This document shows, in pieces, positions 22,546 to 33,589 of a stretch of 64,000 bases of DNA; the stretch's first letter is position 1; each line of letters begins with the position of its first letter. Location of the stretch: assembly GCA_963681505.1 (NCBI GenBank), contig OY811971.1:19478369-19542368 (forward strand), written 5' to 3'. This stretch comes from Eunapius fragilis. Its lineage: Eukaryota > Porifera > Demospongiae > Spongillida > Spongillidae. The position numbers and the translations under genes are program-made. The notes beneath the pieces are model-generated. The model had not been told where the DNA came from. It saw only the letters and a list, made by a program, of their open reading frames with translations, and made no database searches.

Positions 22546-23208
22546 GGTAGCGGCATGGTTACCACTGCTTTAGAAATCTTTAGGAAAAATTCATGTAGCA
22601 GCATTGCAAATGTTGTAAATGTGTTTTCCAATAAATATGGTCTGAAATTCAGTTTTATGTAGAAAGTTTGTGTTTCTTTTTGGCTCTCCTTTTTTGATGC
22701 AATCAATTGTTATCTTCCCCTTAGTCTAAGGTGTGAATTCTTATAAATGTATTTTTACTGCTTTTTATATAGATATGCCATTTCATATGTTGCTACCCAG
22801 CAAAAAAATCCAACCCAGAAGGAAACGTGATGTTTTCAGCTCAATCTGAGAGGGGACAAGGGTTAATTCTGGATAGTACATGAATAAAAACGGGAACACC
22901 TTGATAGCTTCAAACTAGTTGTTGTAGAGGTGTTTCCAGCTGGCCATGTCGTTTCAATCCAAGCTCAGCCACTTTACGTTTAAGCCAAGTGAGCTTATAA
23001 TTAAAAGTATAACGCGCATTTCGCAAAATACACATTTTGAAATACACCCAGCTGAAACGTGGTGGACGAAGCGTAAATATCTGCGATGGTCTTGTTTTGT
23101 CTCCAATAGCGCAGTATGAGACCTGCCCAATTGATAATGATGATAGCCTCTACGAGCGGCCTTTCTTATGTTCCACTTTAGGGTTGTTGTGAAGCATGGT
23201 GCTAAAGT
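22546..23208. other. No gene seen
   Basis: AT-rich, no supported ORF or repeat. Confidence 0.4.
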
Positions 23209-24993
23209 TTACATCACGTGACGTTTTCTAACTCTAAAGCTATATCTCTCAAATTCCTGTCTTATCTCCTCATTTTTTGGTTCCCTTCCCCATGGTATGA
23301 ATCCCATTCCCTTCGCATTGAGTGTCTCTTTGTCCAGGTCCTTGGAGGAAATGTTTAGTACGCTCCTCTGGCAGATCTCTGCCAGCCCCTTCCTCTCCTC
23401 CAATTCACCCCCTCTCATGCCTCTTCTTATGGGATGTCTTCCACAAGGACCATTTATAGAGCCATATCCCCGTTTCCCGACTATTATCCAGCTCGGGTCT
23501 CCTGCTATTGCTTCTTCATTATTGTGGTTTTTCACATCTGGAGCCCCACAGGTACCTTTTTGAGTTGGTACTCTCACATTCTAAGCTGGATTTCATGCCT
23601 CCTGTTAGGCTCTGGATTTGAAGGGACATACCAGTCGCTGCCCCCTTCCATTAGTCCCTCTTAGGTCACGAGCTTCCCTAGGTTTGCTCATGTGTCTTTG
23701 AAGGACCTTAAGTGTTATAGGAAGGCACAGTTTCCCTTCGTGGATAACATCCTTCCACTTCTCCTCTTTCAACCTAGCTACCTTCTTTATTCTTTTATCC
23801 TTCAATTTCTGGCACAAATCGTTCCTCATTTCCTTCACATATTCTTTGTGGTTTCCCAGTGCCCCCCCCCCCCCCCCCCCCACCTCCCTGCAACACCTTG
23901 CCCCCTTTGGCTATCTTTCTTATTTGTGTCTCCAACTCAGCTGCTTCTTCCTCGTATTGGGATATTAGGGTCCCATAGTGGCTTTCTGTTTCATCTGTTC
24001 ATATTCCAACCTGAGTTTGTTCCACAGTTCACAGAAATTGGTTTTGTTGGCATCCATCACCTGTGGTGTGGTTGCATCTCTCAGACCAACAGGGCCACGC
24101 TGGCAGTTGTTTCATGTGTCTTCAAGTAGCTTCTTGTGGTGTTTCGCTCTCTCCAATTTTATCGATACGACTGCCACGTCTTTATGCAGCTTGCTAAGTG
24201 TTGAGTCTGTGAACTTCGGTGGATCTCGCCACTTGCCAGGTTTTTTGGTACTGGTAGTGGTTGGGTGGGTTGGTGGTGGTACGGTTAGAATTAGACTGGA
24301 AAGCCAAGTCACTGGCTGCTTTCTCGTTTGTAATGTCCCTGGATAGGGAAGATATTGTGGAAAAGGTATTATTAACAGAAGTAGAGGGGAAAATGGTCAT
24401 GACAGGAAATGAGTTGGTAGTGGGATATGTATTGGACAATATAAATGATGTAGTTGGTGTGTTACAGCTTGTAGTTGATGTAGTGGGTATAGACAATGGT
24501 GGAACACAGTTAACACTTGATGTGGACAAGAGTGGTTGGGTAGTCATAGTTACAGGTATTGTATCACTGGTCTGGACATTTGCTTGTGAAATAGTATTAG
24601 AAGTGACTGCAACAAAAGTTGGACTGGAACTGGAGGAAAGGACTGGAGTGGAACTGGCAGTAGAAGCTGGAGTATGTGTGGACTGTAAAAACAGACGTAC
24701 CCATTTCTATGTGGCTTGTACATCAAGCCACATATGCCAGGGCAGGTCTTTACTTGCTCTACTGTGAGAGCTCCCTCAGGAGTGAGGGGCAACCATAAAG
24801 GTTCCCTCCGAGCCCTCAGAATGCGGACATGTTCCGCCACTAGACTGGAAGAAACTGTTGACTTAAGATTGACAATGCTTGTAGAACTCATGTTAATGCC
24901 CACCTTTATGTTTTTTGGGGTGTCTTTTGGGTTCTTCACTGGTGTTCGGTTAGGGTTAGGATGCTGATCAAGATAGTGTACGACAGCTCTCAC
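23209..24993 (-). mobile_element. Penelope-like element 5' half, broken (copy 3)
   Basis: The minus-strand order is: NRTPVKNPKDTPKN (24,900s), a block EPLWLPLTPEGALTVEQVK with a conserved CPGICGLMYKPHRNGY, a Pro/Thr-rich stretch, FCELWNKLRLEYEQMKQK near 24,030, a Lys-rich helix (KDKRIKKVARLKEEKWKD), and the RT N-terminal signature (VLNISSKDLDKETLN, MGFIP) ending at 23,209. No RT core follows, so it is 3'-truncated. It lies on the same strand as copy 2 with 1.1 kb between them; they could be two parts of one old insertion or two separate ones. It is in several frames. A C run of about 19 lies near 23,865. Confidence 0.55.
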
Positions 24994-24999
24994 AATTTT

Positions 25000-25500
25000 T
25001 GTGACAGCTGCAACTGCCCCTGTTGTAATGAATGATGAAATTATTGTTATTGTCTTATGGTTTGAAATTTTACGTACTTTCAGACTTTCGATCTTGTGGC
25101 TGTTGTTGCAGAAGAGCTACAAATATACTAGCATGAATTTACCATTAACACAAACACAAACTACCTCTATCAGTGTGTGCAAATAGTTTTTCAGGCCATC
25201 CACCAGGTGGGGGGGACAAAAACATCCCCCTCCAGTCGAACAAGTTGGCATGGTCTATTGTATGTTATAAAATGGGTTAGGGCTGCTTTTGGTGCAGCCC
25301 CCGTACAGGTACTACGACGCTCACCTTTGCCTTTTGACTTTGAGTTATGTGGGATGCCCTTCTAGGAAGTTGGTCCCACGCCAATGAAATTTATCTGGTT
25401 GGAGTTCTTTCTGGGCTTAGTTTAGGTTGGGGTAGGGAAGTAGATAGTAGAGCAGATAGAGTTAGAGCAGGTTGAGCTGGTAGAGAGTCGTTTGTTGGAC
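25000..25500. other. No firm gene
   Basis: A minus-strand stretch near 25,290-25,350 (SHITQSQKAKVSVVVPVRG) is protein-like but short and unsupported. Confidence 0.3.
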
Positions 25501-25775
25501 TTAGTATGGTAGAGCAGGTTGAACTGGTGGAGGTTTTTTAGTTGATTTGGGTAGAGGAGTAGGTGGTGAAGTCTTCGGTGTAGGTATGTTTGGGGTCCCC
25601 ATGAGTTTAGGGTTAGGGTTAGGGTTAGGGTTAGGTTGAAGGGACACCCTCACCAGGAAGGCAGGCCTCTGGGTGACTGCGTTAATCTCCAGCTCGTTGT
25701 CATGCAATGGTGAATTGACTGGAGTCACTGGACTGGGCCTGTAGTGGTAGGGCCTGAACAAGGGGGCGGGCTTCT
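25501..25775 (-). other. Pro-rich open stretch containing telomere-like repeats
   Basis: The minus-strand frame reads PLFRPYHYRPSPVTPVN, ELEINAVTQRPAFLVRVS, then a run of PN pairs encoded by CCTAAC repeats (25,605-25,637), then a Pro/Lys/Thr-rich tail to a stop at 25,501. An acceptor-like GGCATTAG precedes it. It does not join in phase with the exon-like stretch at 25,834-26,176. It may be a 3' exon of an unrecognised gene or part of a repeat. Confidence 0.25.
25605..25637 (+). repeat. Interstitial telomere-like repeat (TTAGGG)4
   Basis: Four perfect TTAGGG units in a row, with partial units at each side. Shorter TTAGGG runs lie at 2,878-2,892, 24,950-24,960 and 28,486-28,496. Confidence 0.85.
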
Positions 25776-25833
25776 AATGCCCCAAAAGAGAGTAATTTCA
25801 AAGTGATTGATCAGTTCAATGGCTAGTTCTTAC

Positions 25834-26176
25834 CAGGGACTACCCCGAGTGCTGGAACTACACGGAAAGAACCACACAGAATGAAGTATAGCACTGGAAA
25901 CATTCCACTTGCCTTGGAATAGTGTACGAAATTCCTCACCAGAGTTGCAGGGAGGCAGCACAGATAAATGCCCATACTGTTGTACTGCTGGTGACCACCT
26001 CCCTGGACCTGGAAGCGAAACTTCTTTTCCCCCTCCCCGTAACAGCCCCCCAGGCTGGCTGTATGAAACTGCCTTCATGAAGGCAGTGGGAGACACCTCG
26101 AGCTCAACGTTGACCTGTGTGGTGTGAACCACAATGGCCTTCCCCCAATCCTCATCAGTCCCAACAAGGTGTTCGG
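25834..26176 (-). other. Possible internal exon, unrecognised
   Basis: A 343-nt minus-strand open stretch lies between an acceptor-like TTCATTTAG and a donor-like GTAAGAAC. It reads EHLVGTDEDWGKAIVVHTTQ, VNVELEVSPTAFMKAVSYS, then Gly/Pro-rich sequence. Two more exon-like pieces lie upstream: 26,352-26,420 (GEEGMAGGGIGIVAGIGGEA) and 26,235-26,272 (EILAKLKKHPNVL). The texture is that of a host gene, but the junction phases I could test do not agree, so the model is not secure and may be a decayed gene. Confidence 0.3.
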
Positions 26177-26664
26177 CTAAATGAATTTAATTACATGATC
26201 ATAAGAAATATAAAATGCATACTTTAACTAACCAGGACATTGGGATGTTTCTTTAGCTTGGCAAGTATTTCTAAAAAGTAATTGCCAATCTCTACTGGTA
26301 CTGTGAATGTGAATTAAGCTTGATATGAATGAAACAATGGAAATTCTTACCTGCCTCACCGCCAATGCCCGCCACAATGCCAATGCCACCACCTGCCATG
26401 CCTTCCTCACCAGTAGTGACTGGTGGGAGAATAAAATATTTTGCGCTGTTAACTTAACATTTGTCTACAGCTAGCTCTAATCATAGAATAAAGGGTTGGA
26501 AACAGAGCACGTGAGCCAATTAACACCTTAGCAACACTGGAACCTTTTTTAAGAGCAAAGATAATTGTCTAGTTTGAAGCTTTCTCTTGTGTCCCGAGAC
26601 TTGCTGAAGAGGTATGGATATTGACTGACTGTGCATGTAAATGTATTCGGACTCGCGTTTTTCA

Positions 26665-26871
26665 TTAGACCCGCTTTCCGCAGATAGAACTAATTCCATT
26701 CCGTATTACCAGAAAGACATAGCCGTTTCTCCTTGGCTTATATATTAAGCTGCAATTGATGGACTGATTTTGACCTGCTCCATTGTCAGATTTCCATCTG
26801 TAAGGGGCAACCAAATAGGTTCCCTGTTCTTTCGTAAGATTCTCACGTGTCCCTCCACCTCTTTCTGCCAT
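26665..26871 (-). pseudogene. Fragment sharing a motif with PLE copy 3
   Basis: Reads REN...GTYLVAPYRW then CSLIYKPRRNGYVF. It aligns by eye to the block in PLE copy 3 at 24,700-24,850 (RILRARREPLWLPLTPEG, CGLMYKPHRNGYVCF). It is probably a remnant of the same 5' ORF. No other domain is visible. Confidence 0.35.
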
Positions 26872-26879
26872 TCTGAAAC

Positions 26880-28100
26880 TTTTTAAAAGAATCTATAACC
26901 TGGCACAAGGATAGAATAGGTTGTCTAACAAAGTAGGTTAAATCAAAACAAGGAAGAAGTCCCGGGTGAAAAAATTGACGCTTTAACGCGTACACGCATG
27001 AAATTGGCATGAAAATGGCACCTAAATAACAGAACCAGTTAACCAGACACATTTTTTTACCAAATGGCGTCCTCCGTGGACGCGACCTTGAACAGCACTT
27101 TTCGTATGTGACCCTACAACCACAAATTCATGTAATGTAAAAAGGTACAAGTTAGATGTCTGCCAACATGTGATCTCCCAATGCCATATGCTCCGCCATG
27201 CATGCCACCAGCACTAGATTACATTCTATACACAAAGTACATTGTACACCACATACTGCCAGCACATAAGCAGGGGCCAACTATTAAATTAACCTATATT
27301 TAGAGTAAGTGGGCCCACACCTCCTCCTGGAAAAACCCTTTGAAAGGGAAAAACTGAGTTCAGGTGTGCTCAAATAATAATTTATTTATGCTTTCATAGA
27401 AGAGTTTCCCATTCACACGCCTCTTCAGTGGCGCACCTGTGAACTCACGTCGTGTAAACATACATCTCCCTGTGCACAATACGCCTAGAGTGATTCTAAC
27501 ACGCATTCCCGAACCTTATATCTAAGCCCAAATGCGCACGCATGCACAGCTGTTTTGTACAGAACATGTGCTCTCCCTCACCTGACATCTACAGCTGCAC
27601 ATTCACATACACCCCTTACCATCTTTATCGATCTACATGCTTACATGTCTGCGTGCACAACACATGCGTGTAGGCTACGCTTCCATATTCTGCTGGGAGC
27701 ATATTTTCTTTCTAATTCATCCCTCAAACGACAGAAAATTGTATATTCTCACTAATTTATTGTCAATCGTGAATGTGCTATTTTCTCACTTTCAACAAGA
27801 AACTTCTCAAATCACATAAATTGCACCTCTTCTTGCTTGGTCATACCAGAGTTGTCCGATATGTGATTATTTTTAGCAGAAACAATATGATTAGATCGGT
27901 ATGGGATCGTACAAATTCGTACAAATTCAGCTATCATAAACGGTTCGCGATTTCAATCATTCACAATGATTCATGATTAATTAACAAAGAACTGTTTGGA
28001 CTTTATATATGTTAGTCAACATTCTTGTCTGATCCACACATGATGTAGCTGTGCTACTATGATCATGATTGTTCTGCATCACTAAAAAAAGAGCTGCTCC
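26880..28100. other. AT-rich non-coding sequence
   Basis: No supported ORF. ACATGTAC-type words are frequent at 27,120-27,260. Confidence 0.4.
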
Positions 28101-28104
28101 TGTG

Positions 28105-28290
28105 GATTCGTCATCTGTAGTAAGTTACTGTCACGTTCTAGTTTGATCTTAAATAGTCTTGATTATCAGCTGTCACGTTTTAGTATGATCTGAAATAGTC
28201 TTGATGTAGTAAATTGCTGTCACGTTCTACTATGATTTTAAATAATCTATCACGTTCTAATATCGTGAATAATTGTGATTATATCAGTAC
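28105..28290 (+). repeat. Imperfect ~65-bp repeats
   Basis: 'gtcacgtt(c/t)tagt(t/a)tgat(c/t)t(t/g)aaatag' recurs at about 28,131, 28,172, 28,218 and 28,246, with unequal spacing. Confidence 0.5.
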
Positions 28291-28689
28291 ATGCGCTACC
28301 ATGTATTTGCCTGCGAAGAATTTATCAGATCATGATAGAGTTGGGTCCACTTTGAGCTAAATAGAGAACTAGCTGGTCAAAGGGTTAAAGTAACAGCTAC
28401 CTGCTTCATCGCCTTTCAGTGGTTGTACAATGGGCCTCTGTTCTAGAACACTTGTTTGTCTTACACTTCTGATTCTTGGGAGCGAGAGGGTTAGGGTATA
28501 TTATTGGTATGTCAAATCGAAATCAATGTTAAACATGAAAAAAAATTCTTATGTTTCTATCTTATAATAAAGTACTCCACCTACATACAAATATTGCTTC
28601 TTTTTTACACTTTGGTGCAAATGTCTGAGCATTTCTAGTTTGACACAAGTAAACCTAAAAACTATGTCTCACAACGTATTGTAAGCTAA

Positions 28690-29100
28690 TAGCTATATAT
28701 AGTATAGGATGGAGTTAAAAGCTTCTTCACTAGTCCTGCCATACCTCTCCCACCACATAAACTCATCCAGATAACTGGCAAGTTGATGGCTGTGCACACC
28801 CTTCATTGACTTGACCTTCTTCTTGACCCTATTCAAATAGTTCTCTATATTCTGGGTGTGCACACCATTGGTTTGATTTACAAACTCAATAGTGTGGTTG
28901 ACTGTGGCATGTTGCATATATCCTGGTGTAAATTGCCCATTCATCCGAGTGGATGATCATTCCCGATGCAGTGTGTGCTCTGATTATGGGAAGGATTGTT
29001 GCGGCATCCTTGGTGTTAACCATCTGCGTGTACCCCAAGGAAGGGGTGTGAGAGGCGTCCACCATCCAAATACCCACAGTTCATATTCAGCTGCGTCTTA
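28690..29100 (-). pseudogene. Merlin-type DNA transposon fragment (copy a)
   Basis: Minus strand reads MVNTKDAATILPIIRAHT then GMIIHSDEWAIY in one frame. After one frameshift near 28,930 it reads ATVNHTIEFVNQTNGVHTQN and KSMKGVHSHQLASYLDEFMW. This is the C-terminal half of the IS1595/Merlin DDE transposase (SDEW; VHTQNIE; YLDEFMWR). The N-terminal part is missing. A second copy lies at 29,555. Confidence 0.75.
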
Positions 29101-29554
29101 ATCTTTATGGAACATATACACCGGGCGTTACTCCTAGAAGATCAATAAATGAACATCTCTCATCAGTCAAAATCTGTATGCATGCATACCTAGAGGTAAT
29201 GGGATCAGTCACTTGGCAGCTGTTCAAGTGTTTGATGATAAGACCAACCGCATAACATGCTACATGTAAGTGAAAACCAGCTGAATGATTTGGAATTTCT
29301 GTTTTATGATAGATCGAACAAACGCCTACATGTAGGCGAAAAGTGCTGTTTTAGTCTACGTGTAGGCGTTCTGTTGCAACATATGGTCCTCACCATACAC
29401 ATGCCTCATGTAGTAGTGCTCAAAGTCTCACCATACACATCCCTCACGTAGCAGTGTTCAATGCCCTCACGTAGTAGTGTTCAAAGCCTCACCATAACCT
29501 CAGTGGTACTGCAGCAATATTTTTATTGGCCATTTTATTATATTTGCATTGGAC
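29101..29554. repeat. Short imperfect repeats between Merlin copies
   Basis: 'ctcaccatacaca(t)' and 'ctca(c/t)gtag(c/t)agtg(t/c)tca' units recur at 29,389-29,500. 'ctacatgtaggcg' occurs twice at 29,325-29,370. No gene. Confidence 0.5.
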
Positions 29555-29865
29555 ATCTAGTCCTGCCATACCTCTCCCACCACATAAACTCATCTAGATA
29601 ACTGGTTAGTTGATGGCTGTGCACACCCTTCATTGTCTTGAACTTTTTCTTAACCCTGTTCGAATAGCTCTCTATATTCTGGGTGTGCACACCATTGGTT
29701 TGATTTACGAACTCCATAGTGTGGTAGACTGTGGCATGTTACACATGGTGTATATCCCGAGAAAATTGCCCATTCATCCAAGTGGATGATCATTCCCTGT
29801 GCAGTGTGTGCTCTGATTATGGGAAGGAGTGTTGCCAGCACCCCTGGTGTTAACCATCTGCATTA
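29555..29865 (-). pseudogene. Merlin-type DNA transposon fragment (copy b)
   Basis: A diverged second copy of the 28,725-29,030 sequence in the same orientation: LLPIIRAHTAQGMIIHLDEW, then in another frame the VHTQNIE block and the YLDEFMW block. It may have arisen by local duplication. A C-rich minisatellite follows directly. Confidence 0.7.
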
Positions 29866-29889
29866 CCACCATTGTCTGCTGCTTGGTCA

Positions 29890-30070
29890 CGATGGGCTAA
29901 TGAGGATTGTTAAGGGGTTTAGAAAAGGCTCCCCCTCCTTGTACCCCCCACTCCCTCTCCTTGTAACCCTCTCCCCTTCCTTGTATCCCCTCTCCTCTTG
30001 TACCCCTCTCCCTCTCCTTTTATCCTTCTCCTCTTTGTACCCTCTTCCTGAACACCCTAGTGTACACCCA
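29890..30070 (+). repeat. CT-rich minisatellite, copy A of a four-fold block
   Basis: Units of 'ccctctcc(c/t)cttcctTGTA' type, 12-25 bp. The same block recurs at 34,770-34,905, 36,785-36,925 and 38,590-38,750, each preceded by 'aagattgttaaggggtttag' or a close variant and followed by 'ctgaacaccct'. Confidence 0.75.
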
Positions 30071-30184
30071 TGGCTATCTATAGTTACGTTACTAACTCTC
30101 CCTGCTTCTAACAATAAAGGATTTGCACTAGTATCTTTTTAATTCTTTTTTGCACCTGGGATGTCTGAAAGTTCCAACAGAGTT

Positions 30185-30725
30185 GGCCTGTTGAACTAAC
30201 ACAGACACTGCTTAAGTGTTTTGAAAAACTTTGTGCACTCATCATTCCACTTTAGCACATTTGGTGACGTCCTTCTAGTTAAGTCCGTCAGAGTGCATGG
30301 ATTGAAACATGTGTGGTCCTTGCTGGGGGGGGGGGGGGCAATAGCCCAACCCATTGGGGTGTGGTGGGTGATTCACCCCCCAACGGTGGGCATGGCATAC
30401 TGGGCCCCATGTAACTGGTACTGGTAAGCCAGCTGGCTGCCAAAGGACTCAGCTAGCTGGAGGCCAGGTATCGTAGCATAGTCCAGGATTAATCGCGACG
30501 GTAATATCCAGTAAGACCCAAAAATCCTCTGACCTCCCACTTAGTCTCAGGACGAGGGAAGAATTCGACAGCTTCAATCTTATTTGTCTCCTGTCATGCT
30601 GTACCATTCCCTACATGTCCCAGATAAACATAAAGTGATACCACCTCAAAACGTTTATTGGTCCATATTAACTTATCAATTTGCCAGCAAGTCCACAAAT
30701 GTTTCAAATTATAACGCTCTTTCAG
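30185..30725 (-). mobile_element. Gypsy-type LTR retrotransposon pol fossil (copy A)
   Basis: Degenerate minus-strand pol fragment spanning the RT end to the start of RNase H. It is an old, broken relic without LTRs. The same segment recurs at 35,060-35,430, 37,080-37,628 and 38,890-39,190, each time after the CT-rich minisatellite, so it spread by duplication of the whole block rather than by its own movement. Confidence 0.6.
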
Positions 30726-31002
30726 GTCCACGTATGCATATAGTATAGCTACTGAACAGACAGATTCTACTCACTTGTTGCAGAACAGACAACTTGATGA
30801 GTACAGTCACTCTGGACTGAGGTAGCTATCATACTAAAAGTTTAGCTTTTTATGTGTGGTGTAATGTTTATCTTTGTAATGAGAACAATGGATAACATGT
30901 TACCACTAACACTAAGAACTTACAAATAAATATTTGTAAGGTAGTGCGCGTCTATGGAGACAAAGAGAGGAATGTTAATACATTGTTTTCTCGCTAAACA
31001 TA

Positions 31003-31052
31003 CAACTGGACCGGTTTCTCATACCTTCGTTAAGGTATATCTTCAGCAGTTG
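31003..31052 (-). ncRNA. Hammerhead-ribozyme-like motif at PLE 3' side
   Basis: Minus strand, in order: CAACTG (stem I), CTGAAGA (fits CUGANGA), T, hairpin ATACCTT-AACG-AAGGTAT, GA, GAA, self-complementary ACCGGT (short stem III), C (expected cleavage site), CAGTTG closing stem I over six pairs. This is the best of the three hammerhead-like motifs here. The only oddities are the extra T and GA at the base of stem II. It lies about 180 bp downstream of the GIY-YIG end of PLE copy 4, where PLEs are known to carry minimal hammerheads. Confidence 0.6.
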
Positions 31053-31231
31053 AATGATATTCAAAAGTCTCTCAGGAGCGATCACAAATGTTTAAAGCCG
31101 AAGCTAAAATAAACAGAGTGACGCTACGCTACGTACCGTTGCTAAGGAGGGGCTATTCCATTGCACGGATTGGTTGGATATTGATACCGGAAGGATTTGA
31201 AATTTAAACAGAATTGACGTTACGGGGCACT

Positions 31232-31690
31232 TATTGTCTCACGCGACTCTGTTTATCCTCAAGAGTATAGTTTAGACCAAGAGGTTGCATCGTAGCAAGC
31301 CTCTTAATCCAGACTGTTTCAAGTTCTTGAAGTTTTTTTTCCGCTTCAAGAACAGGCATATGGATACTAAGAGCGGTGAAAACTAATGTCTTCTACCGGA
31401 CCGTCTCCATTAAAGTGTAGCTGCAATTTATCCCTACCCTTCTGGCGGATATGGAGCAAGTGTTTAGCTACTCTGTGAGCAAAAGTAAGTCTTGTTTGAC
31501 CTACGAATTGCTTGCCACATTTAGTACATTGTAAAAGATATATTAATCTTGATGTATGGCATCTAAAGTCACCATAAATAAAGTGTTTCCTTTTGCTGAC
31601 TTTACTAACCAATGTGTTACTGGTTACATAAAACACAGCTTCTTTTATTACACTTCGTACTAGTGCAGCTTGTGTTATCCGTAAAAACGG
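31232..31690 (-). pseudogene. GIY-YIG endonuclease domain of PLE copy 4
   Basis: A Cys cluster (CTSTKCNKRSCVLC) leads into LIYLLQCTKCGKQFVGQTR and FAHRVAKHLLHIR, then HFNGDGPVEDISF, and in a further frame ETVWIKRLATMQPLGLNY. These are the successive blocks of a PLE-type GIY-YIG nuclease, including the Glu block and the terminal 'PLGLN'. Confidence 0.85.
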
Positions 31691-32040
31691 GTGGTCCTAG
31701 GTCTAGGTGAGTGCCATTAGTAATGGCTTGAGGTGGTTCACATGCTTTGGGTTTCGATTTAACCAGTAGGTTAGTGATGGCTTTATTTTTCTTAAAAGCC
31801 ATAATGGGGGGTGCTGGAAACAATTCTTTTAGAATTGGGTCTACATGTAACAATTTCCAATTGTCATGCAGGATACTTCTAATGGCAGGTGTTCTGTCAT
31901 TGAAGGTATTTACAAAAGGAAGGACTGGATTTAGATCCTTAGGTTTTTTAACCAGAGCATTAGCTCTCATGTCGTGGGAGATGGGGGTGAGTAGTTGGTT
32001 GATCTGAGAAGGTTTATATCCTCTAGATCTGAGATTCATT

Positions 32041-33569
32041 TTATGATGTGATATCCAAGATCGGAACGATTCTTTTTGTGAATTTGTTCTTAGATATACC
32101 TTTTTTAGGGTGGTAAGAGGATGAATGGACATATGGTTGTTTGTTAGTTGGTTTGACATGGGTCTTAATATCTAAGATTCCCTTGTCTTTAAATCTGTAT
32201 CCTTTATAGATTGTAGTGTCCAGGAAATTCAATTGTTCAAAATCACATTCATATGTGAATTTAAGGTCTCATAAATGAGATTTATCTGATGCAAAATTAG
32301 CGAAGTCCTCTTTAGAGTCATCATAGGCTACAAAGATATCATCAAAATACCTCTTCCAAAGAAGTACTTTGACACCTCCAATAAATTGTAGTGTTTTTTA
32401 ACTAGTTCCATGTAAATACAGGCATAGGATGGGGAGCATTTACTACCCATAGTACACCCTTGCAGTTGAAGAAAGAATTTTTCTAAACACATTATGTGTA
32501 AGAATCAATCTCAGCATGTCCCCTATTACTTCAGGAGGAGGCTGGTCCTCGTCTGAAGCATATGTATTGTGTAGGGCCTCAATTGTAGATACAATGCCAT
32601 CATTGTGTACTATGGTAGTATACAATGAGGTTAGATCAATGGAAGCTAAGAGAATATTATGTGGCAACTGCGTTTCCTCAATCATTTTTATAAAATGACT
32701 AGTATCTTGTATAAAAGATGGCAGTTTTTGCATGATAGGCTGAAGCCAAATATCCACAAATTGGGATAGATTCTCTGTGGCATAGTTGACACTAGAGACT
32801 ATCGGTCTGATCCCCATTGGGTTCTTATGGACCTTCAGTGAAAAATAAATTCTAGCAGCTCTCACTTCTTTAGGTGGGCTGCAGAATTCTAACATATCCT
32901 TATTAATCAACCCTTCTTTAAAGAGTTTAAGGAAGGTATGTAGTTTAATACATATACATCCTTAGTGAGGTCAAAGTCTAGTTTCTTATAGACTTTGTCA
33001 TCATTTAGATGTGTAAATATGGCAAGGGCATAATCTTCATGATTTTGTACTACAATGGTACTGCCCTTATCTGCTTTATTTATTATTAAAGCATTGTTCT
33101 CCATAAGCTCACGTAATGCTTTACGTTCAGCTATGGTGAGGTTTGTGCCGGGCTGCTGTTCATATGTGAGATTTATAATTAAATCTCTCATCGTGTCCAA
33201 CGCTGCTTCCAGCGTTTTGTTCGAGGTTCTCTTCGCTGGAGCAGAAGATTTTCTCTTATATCTGCTCATCTTCCTTTTGGAAGAGCGAAAAAAATACCTA
33301 AATCTCATTTTTCTGACTAGTTGGTCAAAATCTGAGATAATATTCTCCAAATATATTTTGGAGGGTTTAAGTACAAAAGAAAGACCTCTATTTAGTAGTT
33401 GAATTTCACTACTAGTGAGTATATGATTTGATGTGTTCACAATGCTAGTGGGGACCACATTTGGGTCTTTGCACATCTTCTCTCTGTACTTAGCAGAAAC
33501 ATGTTTATTAACATGATATACAGCACTTGTATGGTTATATCTATGTGCTCTGTGTTTGCGTATATTCAA
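32041..33569 (-). pseudogene. Reverse transcriptase of PLE copy 4
   Basis: The N-terminal signature (IVNTSNHILTSSEIQLLNRG, LSFVLKP) is followed by a basic linker (RSSKRKMSRYKRKS), then IINKADKGSTIVV, ARIYFSLKVHKNPMGIRPI, LLASIDLTSLYTTI (motif A), GCTMGSKCSPSYACIYME and FLDTTIYKGYRF. All are PLE RT blocks in the right order. The region is split across frames. Confidence 0.85.
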
Positions 33570-33589
33570 AGTTAGGGCTTTTCCCTGAA

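Noticed and set aside
24261-24767. 168-codon plus-strand frame
   Set aside because: Antisense shadow of the Pro/Thr-rich part of PLE copy 3; no motif of its own.
25501-26420. Four-exon host gene on the minus strand
   Set aside because: Individual stretches look coding with splice-like borders, but at least two junctions are out of phase; kept only as weak exon-like features.
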